From Sycobia sp. Sy_11 (taxonomy: Eukaryota; Arthropoda; Insecta; Hymenoptera; Epichrysomallidae), in the NCBI GenBank assembly GCA_018907035.1, contig JACCIC010000001.1, forward strand, positions 1,713,501 to 1,777,500: DNA of 64,000 nt. Reading direction: 5' to 3'. Position numbers and translations under genes: made by a program. The notes beneath the pieces were generated by a model. It was not told the origin of the DNA. It did no database searches and saw nothing but the letters and a program-made list of their open reading frames with translations. Positions 49,196 through 59,656 of this stretch are shown here, in pieces. Every line of letters starts with the position of its first letter. Position 1 is the first letter of the stretch.

Positions 49196-49680
49196 ATAAA
49201 AGAGCTGGAATAAATATTCTATTAATGTCGAATGTATAAGAAAAAAATTAACATATCAAAGAAGGGACATTGATCAATTTTTCAAATAATTTTCATTGTT
49301 GGAATGATATTCTTTGAAAGACGGGCTATAGAATTTCCAGAGTTAATAAAACTAATCTTAACTTTATAATTATAATAAAAAATTCATTATACAATTGATG
49401 AAATACGTTTTATCAAATGTCAAATCATTAATCATATGGATTTTAGTGCAATTTTACTTCATTTCATGATAATATTAGTCTGCAAAATGACAATACGCGT
49501 AATACTTTGACCACTACATTCCAATGCTCTAGTCTCGTATATTAATCGCTTAAACTTAAAAGAACAAGTTAAAAATCAAACAAAAAATCAGGCGCACAAA
49601 ACTAAACATAGTGCTGTATAATGTAAATAGTGAAGTCTCGCGTCTATTGCGGCTGTTGTAAATAAGTTCAACTAAAACAT
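49195..49680. other. AT-rich intergenic DNA, nothing recognised
   Basis: No frame, repeat or RNA recognised. Confidence 0.55.
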
Positions 49681-49689
49681 ATTTTTTCA

Positions 49690-49870
49690 GTCTTACAGTC
49701 ATTATAAAGTAATATAATTAATAAAGACAGTCAGACTATTCTTCTTCTCTACCCCTACTATTGCTAGTATAGGATTATCTGACTACTCCCATCACTAAAT
49801 TTATCGAATTTCTTTGGTGAGGGAGCGGGTAGTCAGATTATCCTTTGCTATAACTATTTATTATTTTTAT
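49690..49870. mobile_element. PLE-type terminal repeat variant, locus 5
   Basis: Starts like the family arms (ttcagtcttacagtcattat, then gacagtcagactattcttct). Its inner part is a hairpin: ggattatctgactactccc (49773-49791) against gcgggtagtcagattatcc (49828-49846), separated by about 36 bases. It differs in sequence from loci 1-4 and is treated as a diverged relative. No coding sequence. Confidence 0.45.
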
Positions 49871-49895
49871 GTTTATTCTTATTATTTTGATGATC

Positions 49896-49898
<3 letters not shown>

Positions 49899-49938
<40 letters not shown>
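49899..49938. repeat. (TA)n microsatellite
   Basis: TA tract of 40 bases directly after the locus-5 repeat. Confidence 0.97.
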
Positions 49939-49942
<4 letters not shown>

Positions 49943-50068
49943 TATTTACTAATTTATAAAAACAATGCATGATTTTATTTAACGTTAATCAAAAAAATTG
50001 CTAAACAAATTTCTCTGAAATTCAAAATATATATTCTATATCGTCTTCAGAAAAACATAGGATATAGA

Positions 50069-50871
50069 CAGTGTGTCCCAAAAGTTGAAGACTGCAGGTA
50101 TAAAATCCGTACTACTTGCACCATCTTCATGAAATTGATGGTTGACCATCTTTGGCCACTAGTTACTACAACCTTTCTCTACCTCTATACAAAGTTTCAA
50201 ATTTATCGGATTACATACAGCTGCTCAGTAGCAGTTTGCGTGGGAGTATAAAAGTGGTCGCTGTCATTGTTTAAGGTGAATAAAGAGGCCTACGATGGCT
50301 CGATCGCTAGAGCGAAGGACTAGTAACTTGGTGACCCGAGTTCAAATCCCGGTCTCGGCCGATTGATACAGGCACCGCTGTAATAATTTACATGTGCTTT
50401 GTTTACAAACACATCGTAGACCTCCGTCGCTGATTAGCACCGATATTTGGAAGCATAAATAGAGCGACGTTAAATAACATAAAAAAAAAAAAGATGAATA
50501 AAAATATCGAACAACGTGTGGCAATTAAATTTTGCTTTAAAGTTGGTAAAAGTGTAATGGGAACGAAGGAAATGTTAAGAACGGCCTATGGCAAATGTCT
50601 CGTGCTATCATTTTTTGGTGATATAACCTCTTTGCGGCATGTAGAGAGTCGGTTGAAGACGTCGAAAGGAGCGGGCGGCCATACTCCACGAAGCATTAAA
50701 GGATAATCCACCTTCATTAAAGGGTAACCGTAACTCTAGTTGCAGATTAATTGAAGAACTTATTGGAATACCAAAATCCACAGTTCAACGTATGATAACG
50801 AAGGACTTGAACAAAAAAAAAGTTTGCGCGGCATACCGCGGCAGTAACACTCAATTTTTGGACAAAAAATG
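50069..50871 (+). mobile_element. Deleted mariner element carrying a SINE
   Basis: The left end cagtgtgtcccaaaagttga (from 50069) is a mariner-type inverted terminus. Its degenerate partner, caatttttggacaaaaaatg, lies at 50852-50871. After the 5' UTR the transposase N-terminus begins at about 50494 ('EQRVAIKFCFKVGKSVMGTK'), corresponding to the first helix-turn-helix. A second one ('RLIEELIGIPKSTVQRMI', about 50740-50800) follows in a shifted frame and ends with 'KKKVCAAY'. The whole catalytic half is missing before the right terminus, so without the SINE the element is only about 590 bases. The right boundary is tentative. Confidence 0.65.
50285..50494 (+). mobile_element. tRNA-derived SINE with poly(A) tail and target duplication
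   Basis: The head (about 50287-50362) has tRNA-like promoter boxes: an A-box region with atggctcgatcgctagagcg and a B-box region with gagttcaaatccc. It can be folded with a GGCTC/GAGC D-arm and a T-arm next to ggtctcggcc. A non-tRNA body follows (tgatacaggcaccgctgtaa ... gagcgacgttaaataacat), then a 12-base A-tail at 50481-50492. TGAATAAA is present on both sides (50277-50284 and 50495-50502), as expected of retroposition. This is not a functional tRNA: acceptor pairing is poor and it is embedded in a larger poly(A)-tailed unit. The anticodon-like loop (ctagtaa) hints at a Thr(AGU)-type ancestor; this is weak. Confidence 0.8.
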
Positions 50872-51482
50872 GTTTCTGTACTCAGTCAAACAGTATTTCT
50901 GAAATCATCAATACAAATTTATAATAATGTCTTAGCATCCTCTAAATATATGTTTATGGAAAAAAATCCTTAAGTTTGTTACCTTTCAATATGCCTTGTG
51001 TTTATAATTATAAAAACTGGCCATGCCATGTACGTCACAAATTCAATTCCAATTGAACGAGATAACTAATACTGCCTCTAAAATGAATTCTGTAAATTTT
51101 TAAAACTCAATGCTATTTTACATTAAAAATATGGTAGTTTTTACTTGTTATAATTAGTAATATCCCACTCTAATTAAATCGGATCTAATTTGTAATCAGA
51201 GGAATGGTTTTGATCAACATTTTCACTTTTTGTACCGAAAGTATAAGAATTCCAATAAAAAAGTTGTCATGAACATGTATCCATAAATTAAAGTTACTTA
51301 ATTACTGTCAATCAAAATTAATGTTTCACATTCTAGCAGAAAATGTTACATACTACAAGGATTAAAACATCCAAATGGCAATTAACAAGGATTATAAGAA
51401 ACTGAATCTAGGTTTATACAATTTGTAACTATGATCGTAGTAACTTAAGGATATAATTATGAAAAATTCATAACAAAAATAA

Positions 51483-51484
<2 letters not shown>
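50872..51484. other. AT-rich intergenic DNA
   Basis: No gene recognised. Confidence 0.5.

Positions 51485-51532
<48 letters not shown>
51485..51532. repeat. (TA)n microsatellite
   Basis: Pure TA tract of 48 bases. Confidence 0.97.
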
Positions 51533-51536
<4 letters not shown>

Positions 51537-51792
51537 CTGTAAAAATGTACTTGTAAAGATATAAAACTGGCAAAGTGGGTGTATGTTATATGGCTATGTA
51601 TGTCCCTTACCAACTTACTGCAAAAATAGTTTCATACAGTTTTAATGTGACACTAGAATTTAAAATAATGAATATTAAAAGAAATTAAAAAAAAAATTTA
51701 TTTTTCATCGAATTTCCTTTCGGCAAAAGTTTACTCGTGAAAAGTTATTCCACATAAAGGGGATAGCACGATTGTCCATCACCATTATAAGT

Positions 51793-51872
51793 AAATCTGA
51801 CTGACAGTATAATAATATTATATTATAAACAAAACTGTAAGACCGATAAAGATATTTATTAGTTTATTCTAT
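51793..51872. repeat. Solo terminal segment of the PLE repeat family, locus 6
   Basis: aaatctgactgacagtat is followed by an AT-rich spacer, then ctgtaagaccgataaagata and tttattagttta. The second half matches the right ends of loci 2 and 3 closely. There is no left arm and no coding sequence. Confidence 0.55.
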
Positions 51873-53984
51873 CTGTCGTATATCTATTTTAATTAGAGGT
51901 AAGTACTAGGACTATGAGGATTGTTCCGTAATTTTTAAAAACAGTTTCAAAGAATTGATCATAAATAATTGTATTGAAACATATTTTTTCCCGAATTTTT
52001 TAGTGCATATTTAGTTGTAAAAAGCAAAAAAAATCTTAACATTTTAAAATGTACGCAAACGTTTAAGAAATACTCGAGTATGCTTGAAGTCTGTGCATTT
52101 TGTTCTTGAATATCTTTAGCAGTTTGAACAATACTTTTTTTCCCTCTTATCTCGTGTTGTTTTGAGAACGATCTCTATTCAAGAAAAGCCATAAAATGAA
52201 TGTATAAAAATACATCGAGAAACAATGTGTTACGTAAATTTTGCAGGAAATAGTAGATTTCTTAACGGGTGCGGAAAGGCTTTACTTACGAAACGAGAGG
52301 TTTACGGCCCGAGGCGAAGAGAGGGATGTAACGAGGTTCGCAAGGAAGCCTTTTTGTAGTAGGCAAGGATTATATTTGTTCTCATCAGAATCGGAATCGT
52401 AGGTTAGAACGAGAAAAAATACATTTGGATATGGAATATTAGTTTCAACCCCCATTAATTGAAGCTTAAAAATGTTGTCTTCTTATCACAGTAACAATAA
52501 TTTACTGCGTAAGCTATTTCTTACATACGTTCCTCGTATAGTGCCTAAAAGTGGTGTGAAATGAAAGCTTTAATCTTTTTTTTTATTAATTGTTCTTTTC
52601 TATCGCAATAAGCCATATTTTATATTTCAGCTAATAAAAATTATTTCATTAGATACCTAAATTATTTGAATTTTAACATTATTTGTCAAACTTAATTATT
52701 ATTGAAATTCTTTTGTAGAAAAATTGTAAATATTTTATTTTATTCTTAAAACATCAAAAAGCATAAAACATCAATCCCTATAGTAAACAGGAATATATCC
52801 CATCTTGAGAATGAAAACATTTTAGGTTTCAAAACTTCACAATATTCATTTTTAATTTCATTGAAATCAATCAGAGCTAACTTGTTTCATCTAGAAAAAA
52901 TTCGTTATCTTTTTATATTGACTTCTCCTTGTAAGCAGTAGTAAGAATACGATTTTTATTTATAAAATAAGAACTAATACTTGAAGAGCCGTACTCTATT
53001 TTTTCATATTTTGAGTTTCGGAACATTAATTTGTTAGAGCCTAGATAAGAATTGTTATTTTTTTAAAGCTCTGTGCAGCTCTATACCTGAGTATAAATAT
53101 TGAACATCTTCGTCATCATTTTCAGAATTGTCAGATTTGCAGTTTAGGAAATCACTTTGGATGTTCATTTTGACTTGAAATCATAAGTAGGCAATACTAT
53201 TATTGAAAACTGACATTGGTCAATCAATCACTGCTAAGTTAACAACTTATCAGCAGTCAAATTCTTTTTGTTTGAATTGGTTTAAATTTGTGTGGCTAAT
53301 ATTTGATTTTAATAAAAAAAGGTTCAATCATATATAGCTCGTGAAACAATATAATTACTACCTGGAACATTGTGTAACAAGCGTAGTCATCTTCTATCCA
53401 CAATGGTGATTCGAATTAGCTCTCTAAATAATGTTTTTTTTTATGTTCTCTCTAAATAATGTGATGTAACAGTTTTGAATTTTTTAATCAGATTATAGCT
53501 GTTTAAAGTCTCGTAAATCACTTGATGAAATATAATAAATATTAGGAAAATAAAAGTAAACAAAAAGACTTGGCTAATTTCATAAAAGAGTTCAATTTTT
53601 GTCTAAGCAGCTGTTTCGACGGTCAAACTTTACGGTTTATTAGTAAATGATGGCTTGACTGCTGAAAGAGCTGTTGGAACTGAAATTCAACTCTTTTGTC
53701 TAACTAGCTAGTTGCTTTTTTAATTTTATTTTATTCATATTTATGAGATTATGATTACCGAATTTTCTGATGTATGAATCGTTCATCTAATTAGTTTTTT
53801 TTTCAAACTTTTTCTTGTGATAATAAAATTTTTAAAGACGTATCATTTGTATTTTTCAAATTAAAAGAAAAAATTGCGAATATCAAATTTAAATGGCCTT
53901 CAGACATTTCAATCATATAAATCTAAAGAGCATCTTTTCTTTTCTTTGCCTGAATATTTATCTTTCCTTGTAAATATTCTAATA
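51873..53984. other. AT-rich intergenic DNA
   Basis: No gene recognised. A short G+C-richer island at 52250-52360 has an open plus frame of about 40 codons with no family resemblance. Confidence 0.5.
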
Positions 53985-53986
53985 TA

Positions 53987-55271
53987 TTAGATTGTCAAAT
54001 ATGTCCCTTCCGCCTTTTTGTCTTATGAATTTCGCGGTTATGTACAAAGTGCTACAGAGCTAGTATCTGGCAATACTATACATCATTTGAAAGGTCTTGA
54101 CATAACGTACAAAACGATGCTAGGCATGATTAGTTTGGATATTGCGTTCAAAAGTTATAGACGTGTACACATGGAGTTCACTAACGCCGAAATTAGCGCT
54201 ATTTTAAAGTTTTCCTTCGTCAAAGGCAAATCCGCTATAGAAACGTTCCGTGAGATTAATGGTGTCATGAGAGATGGCACGCTATCACTTCGAACCACAG
54301 GGGAATGTTTTCGACGATTCTGAGCCGGTGAAAACGACACCATGGATAAGCCAGACCGCGGAAGACCTGTGACGACGAATACCGATCAAATCATGGAATT
54401 TATCGAGTTAGACCGGCATGTGGCATCTCGAGACATCGCCCAGGAGATAAGAGATAGTCACCAAACCATTTTAAATCATCTGCAGAAGGCTGGAACACAA
54501 AACAGCTTGATGTTTGGGTGCCACATGATTTGACGCAAAAAACCTTCTGGACCGAATCAACGCCTGCGATGTGCTGCTGAAACATAACGAACTCAACCCA
54601 TTTTTTAAGCGGATGGTGACTGGCGACGAAAAATGGATCACATACGACAATATCAAGCGAAAGCGGTTGTGGTCCAATGCCGATGAACCGTCCTAAACAG
54701 TGGCCAAGCCGGGATTGACGGCCAGGAAGGTTTGGCTGTGTGTTTGGTGGGATTGGAAGGGAGTCATCCACTATGAACTGCTCCCATATGGCCAGACGCT
54801 TAATTCTACCATCTCCTGTGAACAACTGGACCGCTTGAAGCAGGCTATCGACCAGAAGCGTCCTCAATTGGCCAACAGGAAGGGTGTAGTGTTCCACCAG
54901 GACAACGCCAGACCACACACTTCGTTGATGACTCGTTAGGAGCTACAGAAGTTCGGATGGGAGGTTTTATCGCATCCACCATATAGCCCGGACATAGCGC
55001 CAAGTGATTACCACCTGTTTCTGTCCATGTCGAACGCCCGTGGTGGTGTAAAGTTGGACTCAAAAGAGACTTGTGAAAAGTGGCTGTTCGAGTTCTTCGC
55101 AAATAAGAAGAGGAGTGTCTACGAGAGGAGTATATTGAAGTTGCCGTCTAGATGGAAATAGCTTATCAAACAAAACAGAGCATATTTAAAGTAAATCCGA
55201 CCACTGTAACACTTTTTATAAAGCATTGAATGAAGAGCAAAAAAGCGGAAGGGAGATATTTGACAACTTAA
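53987..55271 (+). mobile_element. Full-length mariner transposon, inactive
   Basis: The ends pair: ttagattgtcaaatatgtcc (from 53987) against ggagatatttgacaacttaa (to 55271), and the pairing extends through cttccgcctttttg. A TA dinucleotide flanks both sides (53985-53986 and 55272-55273), the mariner target duplication. The length of 1,285 bases is normal for mariner. It holds one transposase gene with several lesions (see the pseudogene entry). It ends about 600 bases before the defensin-like gene. Confidence 0.9.
54171..55194 (+). pseudogene. Mariner transposase pseudogene (DD34D)
   Basis: Starts at ATG 54171 ('MEFTNAEISAILKFSFVKGK', first helix-turn-helix). The frame is broken by TGA at 54321-54323, a frameshift after 'LQKAG' near 54490, TAA at 54694-54696, TAG at 54937-54939 and TAG at 55159-55161; the original stop is probably TAA at 55192-55194, for about 341 residues. 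The three catalytic Asp codons remain: VTGDEKW (54625-54627), FHQDNARPH (54901-54903) and APSDYHLF (55006-55008), with exactly 34 residues between the second and third, the mariner DD34D signature. Intact members cut and paste the element at TA sites in the nucleus. This copy cannot make a full protein. Confidence 0.92.
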
Positions 55272-55321
55272 TATATTAATAAATCTAATTAATTAATTTG
55301 TGCACTATTCTTGCATTTAAG

Positions 55322-55323
<2 letters not shown>

Positions 55324-55368
<45 letters not shown>
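55324..55368. repeat. (TA)n microsatellite
   Basis: TA tract of 45 bases between the mariner and the defensin-like gene. Confidence 0.97.
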
Positions 55369-55371
<3 letters not shown>

Positions 55372-55697
55372 CAAAAATGTTATATAAAAGTTATATAAAT
55401 TATAAAAAAAGTTTTAAATATTTTCGAGAATTTACACATTTGTACAGTGTAGCGTCGTATATTACGCTTAAAAAATACAATTAAAAAGTATACACTTCTT
55501 CAATTTCCATGTTACGAAAATTGAGGATCACCCCATATAATTTACACAATATAGATATACAAAGCATAGTATGTCACGTACTGTATTGAAGAACGATATT
55601 TGGTAATATCCCAATTTGTATATCAATGATAATTGTCTAAAACATATTGAAATTATATAATTGAAATTTCTCTTGTTCATGAAATTAAGCTAGTAAC

Positions 55698-55706
55698 TAT
55701 ATATAA
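55698..55706 (+). promoter_or_regulatory. TATA box of the defensin-like gene
   Basis: TATATATAA, 173 bases before the ATG at 55879. Transcription would start near 55728. A 5'-UTR intron is possible: gtaagt at 55774-55779 as donor, and either ttttctaag (55853) or gttgcag (55862) as acceptor. Confidence 0.4.
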
Positions 55707-55878
55707 GAAGTTCTTTGAACAGGTCAAAATTGACTGTTAAAACACATTCTTTATATCTTATTATAAGAAATTTGTAAGTATAATAATTATTCAAGTTTTA
55801 TCTACCAATAAGAACATTGAACTATCTTTTATTATCAAAATTATTTTTCTAAGGAGTTGCAGCATCACTCTGCTAAAG

Positions 55879-56085
55879 ATGAAGTTAGCGCTTTTCTTAT
55901 TAACAATCTTTTTATTCACCGCAGTTACATATGCCATAATGGGTAAGCCGTGCAAATCGAAAACTTTCAAAGGTAAATGCTTTTACAAAACTTTGAATCA
56001 ATGTCAGAAAGCATGCACGGATGAGAATCTCGGAAGTGGTACATGTACAGACCTCTTAAGGCACTGCAAATGTTCAGACTGCTAA
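55879..56085 (+). CDS. Secreted eight-cysteine defensin-like peptide (CS-alpha-beta)
   Basis: Complete 68-residue ORF from ATG to TAA. Residues 1-19 form a clear signal peptide (MKLALFLLTIFLFTAVTYA); cleavage is likely just after residue 19, leaving a basic peptide of about 49 residues. It has eight cysteines at residues 25, 34, 42, 46, 56, 63, 65 and 68, spaced x8, x7, x3, x9, x6, x1, x2. The CxxxC, GxC (G54-T-C56) and CxC elements define the cysteine-stabilised alpha-beta fold. The outermost first and last cysteines give the four-disulfide layout of drosomycin and plant defensins rather than the six-cysteine layout of most insect defensins. The likely role is secreted antifungal or antimicrobial defence, inferred from fold; the same fold also serves ion-channel-active peptides. 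A TATA box lies upstream and two AATAAA signals downstream. The coding part is intact in one exon, between a dead mariner and a dead gypsy. Confidence 0.85.
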   Translation: MKLALFLLTIFLFTAVTYAIMGKPCKSKTFKGKCFYKTLNQCQKACTDENLGSGTCTDLLRHCKCSDC

Positions 56086-56196
56086 GTTATTATCTAACAT
56101 ATTATTCAGTTTTTTATTTCATGATAAATATCATGTTTGGATTTTCGAAATAACAGTTCATGTAAATTATTTCCCAGAATTGTCAAATTATAATTA

Positions 56197-56206
56197 AATA
56201 AATAAA
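56197..56206 (+). terminator. Poly(A) signals of the defensin-like gene
   Basis: Two overlapping AATAAA hexamers (56197-56202 and 56201-56206), about 112 bases after the stop. The expected 3' UTR is about 130-140 bases. Confidence 0.55.
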
Positions 56207-56560
56207 CATATATTTTTGGTGAATCTTGTTTGTTTTATAGATTAATAATAATCCTGTTATCATTTGGGATAGATATCCTTCATAAATTCTTCCAAAGTTT
56301 GCATTTCACATACTGAAATCCTTTTGTATAAAAATAGGAGTCATGAAATATTAAAAAACAAATATAATCTTTCGAACGATAAATTTTCAAAAATCTAATT
56401 TTCAATTTTTCCTAATTAAATTTTTTCTTTGAATACTTAGATAATTTCCTATAATATCCAAAAAATGTTGTTTTTTAAACTTTAAAACTGTTGTAGAATA
56501 TACGATATATAAGATTATATATGAGAATATACGTATATGTATTGGTTTGTACAGATTATA
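56207..56560. other. AT-rich DNA between the defensin-like gene and the gypsy remnant
   Basis: No gene recognised. It may include the undefined start of the gypsy 5' LTR. Confidence 0.4.
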
Positions 56561-56949
56561 TGAGGATGGATAATAAAGACAGTCGATTGTAAACCGTAAT
56601 TAATACTTTATGTAGTTATCTCTTCCTCGTATGCATCATAACTGGCGATAAAGATGAAAGTCTAAAACTTTCATTCGTATATGGAAAAATGAAATATTGT
56701 GGTGTCCAGTGATAGAAAAAGGAATGCATGGGTACAAGAGTTGAATACAAAGCTATTGCAATAATTACGTGAATGCAACCATATTACTTGTAAAGAAGAT
56801 AATATTAATGATTGAGAAAGACGAAATTAATCAAGGTCAATAAAATTTAATATTACTATTAGATATAGTAGAAAAGAACGTGATGAACAGAATCGATTCC
56901 GATAACTAAAATTAAAAAAAAATAACGGAACTTAGTGCAAATTTACACT

Positions 56950-57390
56950 TTGATATTTGAAAAAAGTATTGGGAAAGACTCAGTGACAGATCGAAGCTAT
57001 ATTTTATGGAAAGTAAAATATCAAATGAGGATGAAAAATATAATTTGGTCAAGCAAGGTAAATGTAGAAGCTTAAGAAAAAATGCCGAAAATGTTTAAAC
57101 CTGATAAACCTAAAAATCAAACCTACGAAGATATTGCATATAGATATAAATTTTGAAACAAAAAACAATTATATGGTGAAGGTAATAAAGAATAAATAAC
57201 AGCGTTGAAGGTCATAATAGATAAACGTAAATTTACAAATGAAAATGAACAAGTGCTCGATCAAATGATTTATAGCTTAAAAGGCAAAGCAATAACAGCG
57301 GAATTATTAAAATGAGAAAATCTTACTTTGAAAACAGCTCTAAAAATGTTTTGCTTTTTATTGTTATTTAATTTCTCTGTAAAAAAGCAT
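56950..57390 (+). pseudogene. Gypsy gag remnant
   Basis: Translating across stops, the plus strand gives 'KKYWERLSDRSKLYFMESKI' near 56960-57020, matching the N-terminal gag block F-xx-W-xx-Y-xx-RL. 'KPKNQTYEDIAYRYKF' (57105-57155) follows, then 'FTNENEQVLDQMIYSLKGKA' (57232-57295), then 'ENLTLKTALKM', the retrotransposon gag-domain order. A cysteine/histidine remnant near 57450-57485 may be the zinc knuckle. There are at least three in-frame stops. Confidence 0.65.
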
Positions 57391-57849
57391 CGACACCAGA
57401 AGCAGCAATTAAAGGAGCAGAGGACATTACAAAAATCGAGCACTACACGTTCTTGTTATGCGGCACGTACCTTTCATTATTTTAGCAGAGGTACATACCA
57501 GATTATATTGCAATCCTAAAAATTATTGTACATGAAGTTACATATATTGTAGAACAATGTGAAAAAAGAATTTTACGAAGATAAATGATAACTGATGGGC
57601 AAAACTACAGTTGAAGCACGCGCTTTCGGGGAACCTGGAACACATGGATATCTCGTATGGTACACTGTCATCGAGTTACTTAATACATTTTCCAGAATGT
57701 TATTGTCGTTATTATAATTTTGATATAATGTGTCTGTTATGTTATTTCTTTGACAGAGTTCGACGCGAATGTAAAAAATTGTTGTAAATTTTAAACCATT
57801 TTGAAATTTCAATTTCTATTTCTAATAAATTGTACAAACTGTATATATT

Positions 57850-59656
57850 ATTTTTCAAATATGAATATGTTGGTGATAATTAGAAAAATGAATAATGCAG
57901 ACAAAAGTCTTCATATTAAGAATTTTACTATGGAAAGCATAAAAAATCTACCAAATAATAACATATATATGATACATGATATAATTGAGAGTTTTGGAAA
58001 AATTGTTTTAAACAAAATTGGTAGATTTACCTAAAATAAATTTTTTATATTTTATATGCGTTTGCTTGTAGCGCGGTAGACGCTGTATCATTTGAGCGAT
58101 GAAGTCAATTCCTGATGTATCCACAACTTGGGTTTATTAGTAGCTGGAAACGTTCATAATTTAATGCATTTTTTCGATAATTATTAGCTTTAGAGAAAAA
58201 ATGGATAGAACATAAAAAATTAATGTTAAGAGGATCTTAAAGGATTATTCCATGAAACTTGGTTTTTATAATTAGTTTAACATTTTAACAATTAAATTTT
58301 TCATTTTACAAATTTTCTCAATTATATTGGAAATGAGCGCCAGAAAGTAAGAAGTAATTTATGGTAACTTTGTAACTCATAAAGATTCGTGCTAATGTTT
58401 TTACATAATTTACGGAATATCATCAGAATCAGATGGCTTTTAAAAGCAAATAGAAGAAATTTTAAAGGATACAGAGCGAATAGTCGTAGTAGTAGATTGT
58501 ACGAATATGGTTGAAAAGAACATGTGAATAATTGCGAATTTTTTAAAGACGAAATGAATTATTTATGGTATAAGATAAGCGATAATACAATTACAATAAA
58601 ATGATGAAAAATATAAAGGAATTGTTGAAATGGAAGAATCGAAAAATCATAGAGAATTAAAAATATTACTAGGCAAATTCAATTGTTACAATAGATTATT
58701 TAAAGAGCTTCATTAAAATGTTAGCTTGAGCTAAAATTTTAGAGCCATCATAAACATGTAATAATAATAATCCACATAATAATCTAAAGAAAAACTAAAA
58801 TTACAAATTATAGTCCATCTCTACCAATGATTTCAATCTGTGATGCCGCGACAGTAGTGGCTAAAGCTTATATTAGTCAACGCTATAAAAACAAAGATAG
58901 CCCCAATAGCTATTGCATCGATTTGAACAACGCATTCGCAAAACAATCACTCTCAGATTGATAAAAGAAACAGCATCAATAATATTTGAGGTAACCAAAT
59001 TTTATGATTATTTATTTGGTTATAATTTTAATCGAAAATTAAATTAGCTCGCGAAACTACGAAAATTGAAAATATATCAGAAATAAAACGAATAGCAGTA
59101 GAAAGATGGCCACAGTATAGACTTAAATCTTGACCCAATGAATTACAACCGTATTCAATGAGTAAGGTTGATAGAGGTTAATTATACCACCTAAATTAAG
59201 AGAACAAGTAATCAAACTATACGAAAGCTACTTTGATATAGTGAAAACAAAGAGTTTGGAATTTAAATAAACTTGGAATACACAGTAAAATAGTGCGAAT
59301 GTTGTATTGAATTTAAAAATACTTCAAGAAAAATGGAATAAACTTTGCAGGTCTATATATGGATCAGACTTTTAGTTGCATATTCTAAGTAACTTCAGAT
59401 TTTTATTATTCAAAATGTAACAACCGAAGAAAGAATAAAAAAATTTCGAGAAATGTTTACGACTCACGAACTATCCAACCATTGTCATTGTTTGATTGTC
59501 ACCGACTTGAATACGCAATTTCTAAGTGAGGAGTTTTTGGTTAGTAAAAAAGAAAATGTTGAAGAGGGTGACATAATAAAGGTAAAAGATTGTTGGAAAT
59601 ATTATATTTTTCAGAATCAAAAAATTACCTTCAAGAAATTGTATGATCAAATTTAA
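57850..59656 (+). pseudogene. Gypsy pol remnant (RT, RNase H, integrase)
   Basis: The order along the plus strand is as follows. A pre-RT block 'IIESFGKIVLNKIGRF' ends at 58031. The reverse-transcriptase active-site region is at about 58480-58510, where YVDD has become VVDC. 'NCEFFKDEMNYLWYKISDNT' (58530-58590) is the block after it. The RNase H tail is 'ETASIIFEVTKFYDYLFGYN' (58966-59025). The integrase zinc region is suggested by 'LREQVIKLYE' (59197-59228). The integrase core is 'TTEERIKKFREMFTTHELSN' then 'IVTDLNTQFLSEEFL' (59421-59540), keeping one catalytic Asp of the D,D,E triad. Every domain is broken by stops, frameshifts or active-site substitutions. This is a dead insertion; it carries no separable host gene. 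Confidence 0.75.

Noticed and set aside
50285..50362. A genuine tRNA gene
   Set aside because: Boxes A and B are present but the acceptor and anticodon stems pair poorly, and the sequence is the head of a longer poly(A)-tailed unit with target duplications, so it is a SINE.
54400..54918. 172-codon minus-strand frame
   Set aside because: Lies antisense to the mariner transposase pseudogene, which explains the sequence fully.
54845..55102. 85-codon minus-strand frame
   Set aside because: Antisense shadow of the same mariner transposase.
57573..57812. 79-codon minus-strand frame inside the gypsy remnant
   Set aside because: Antisense to the element and without resemblance to any family.
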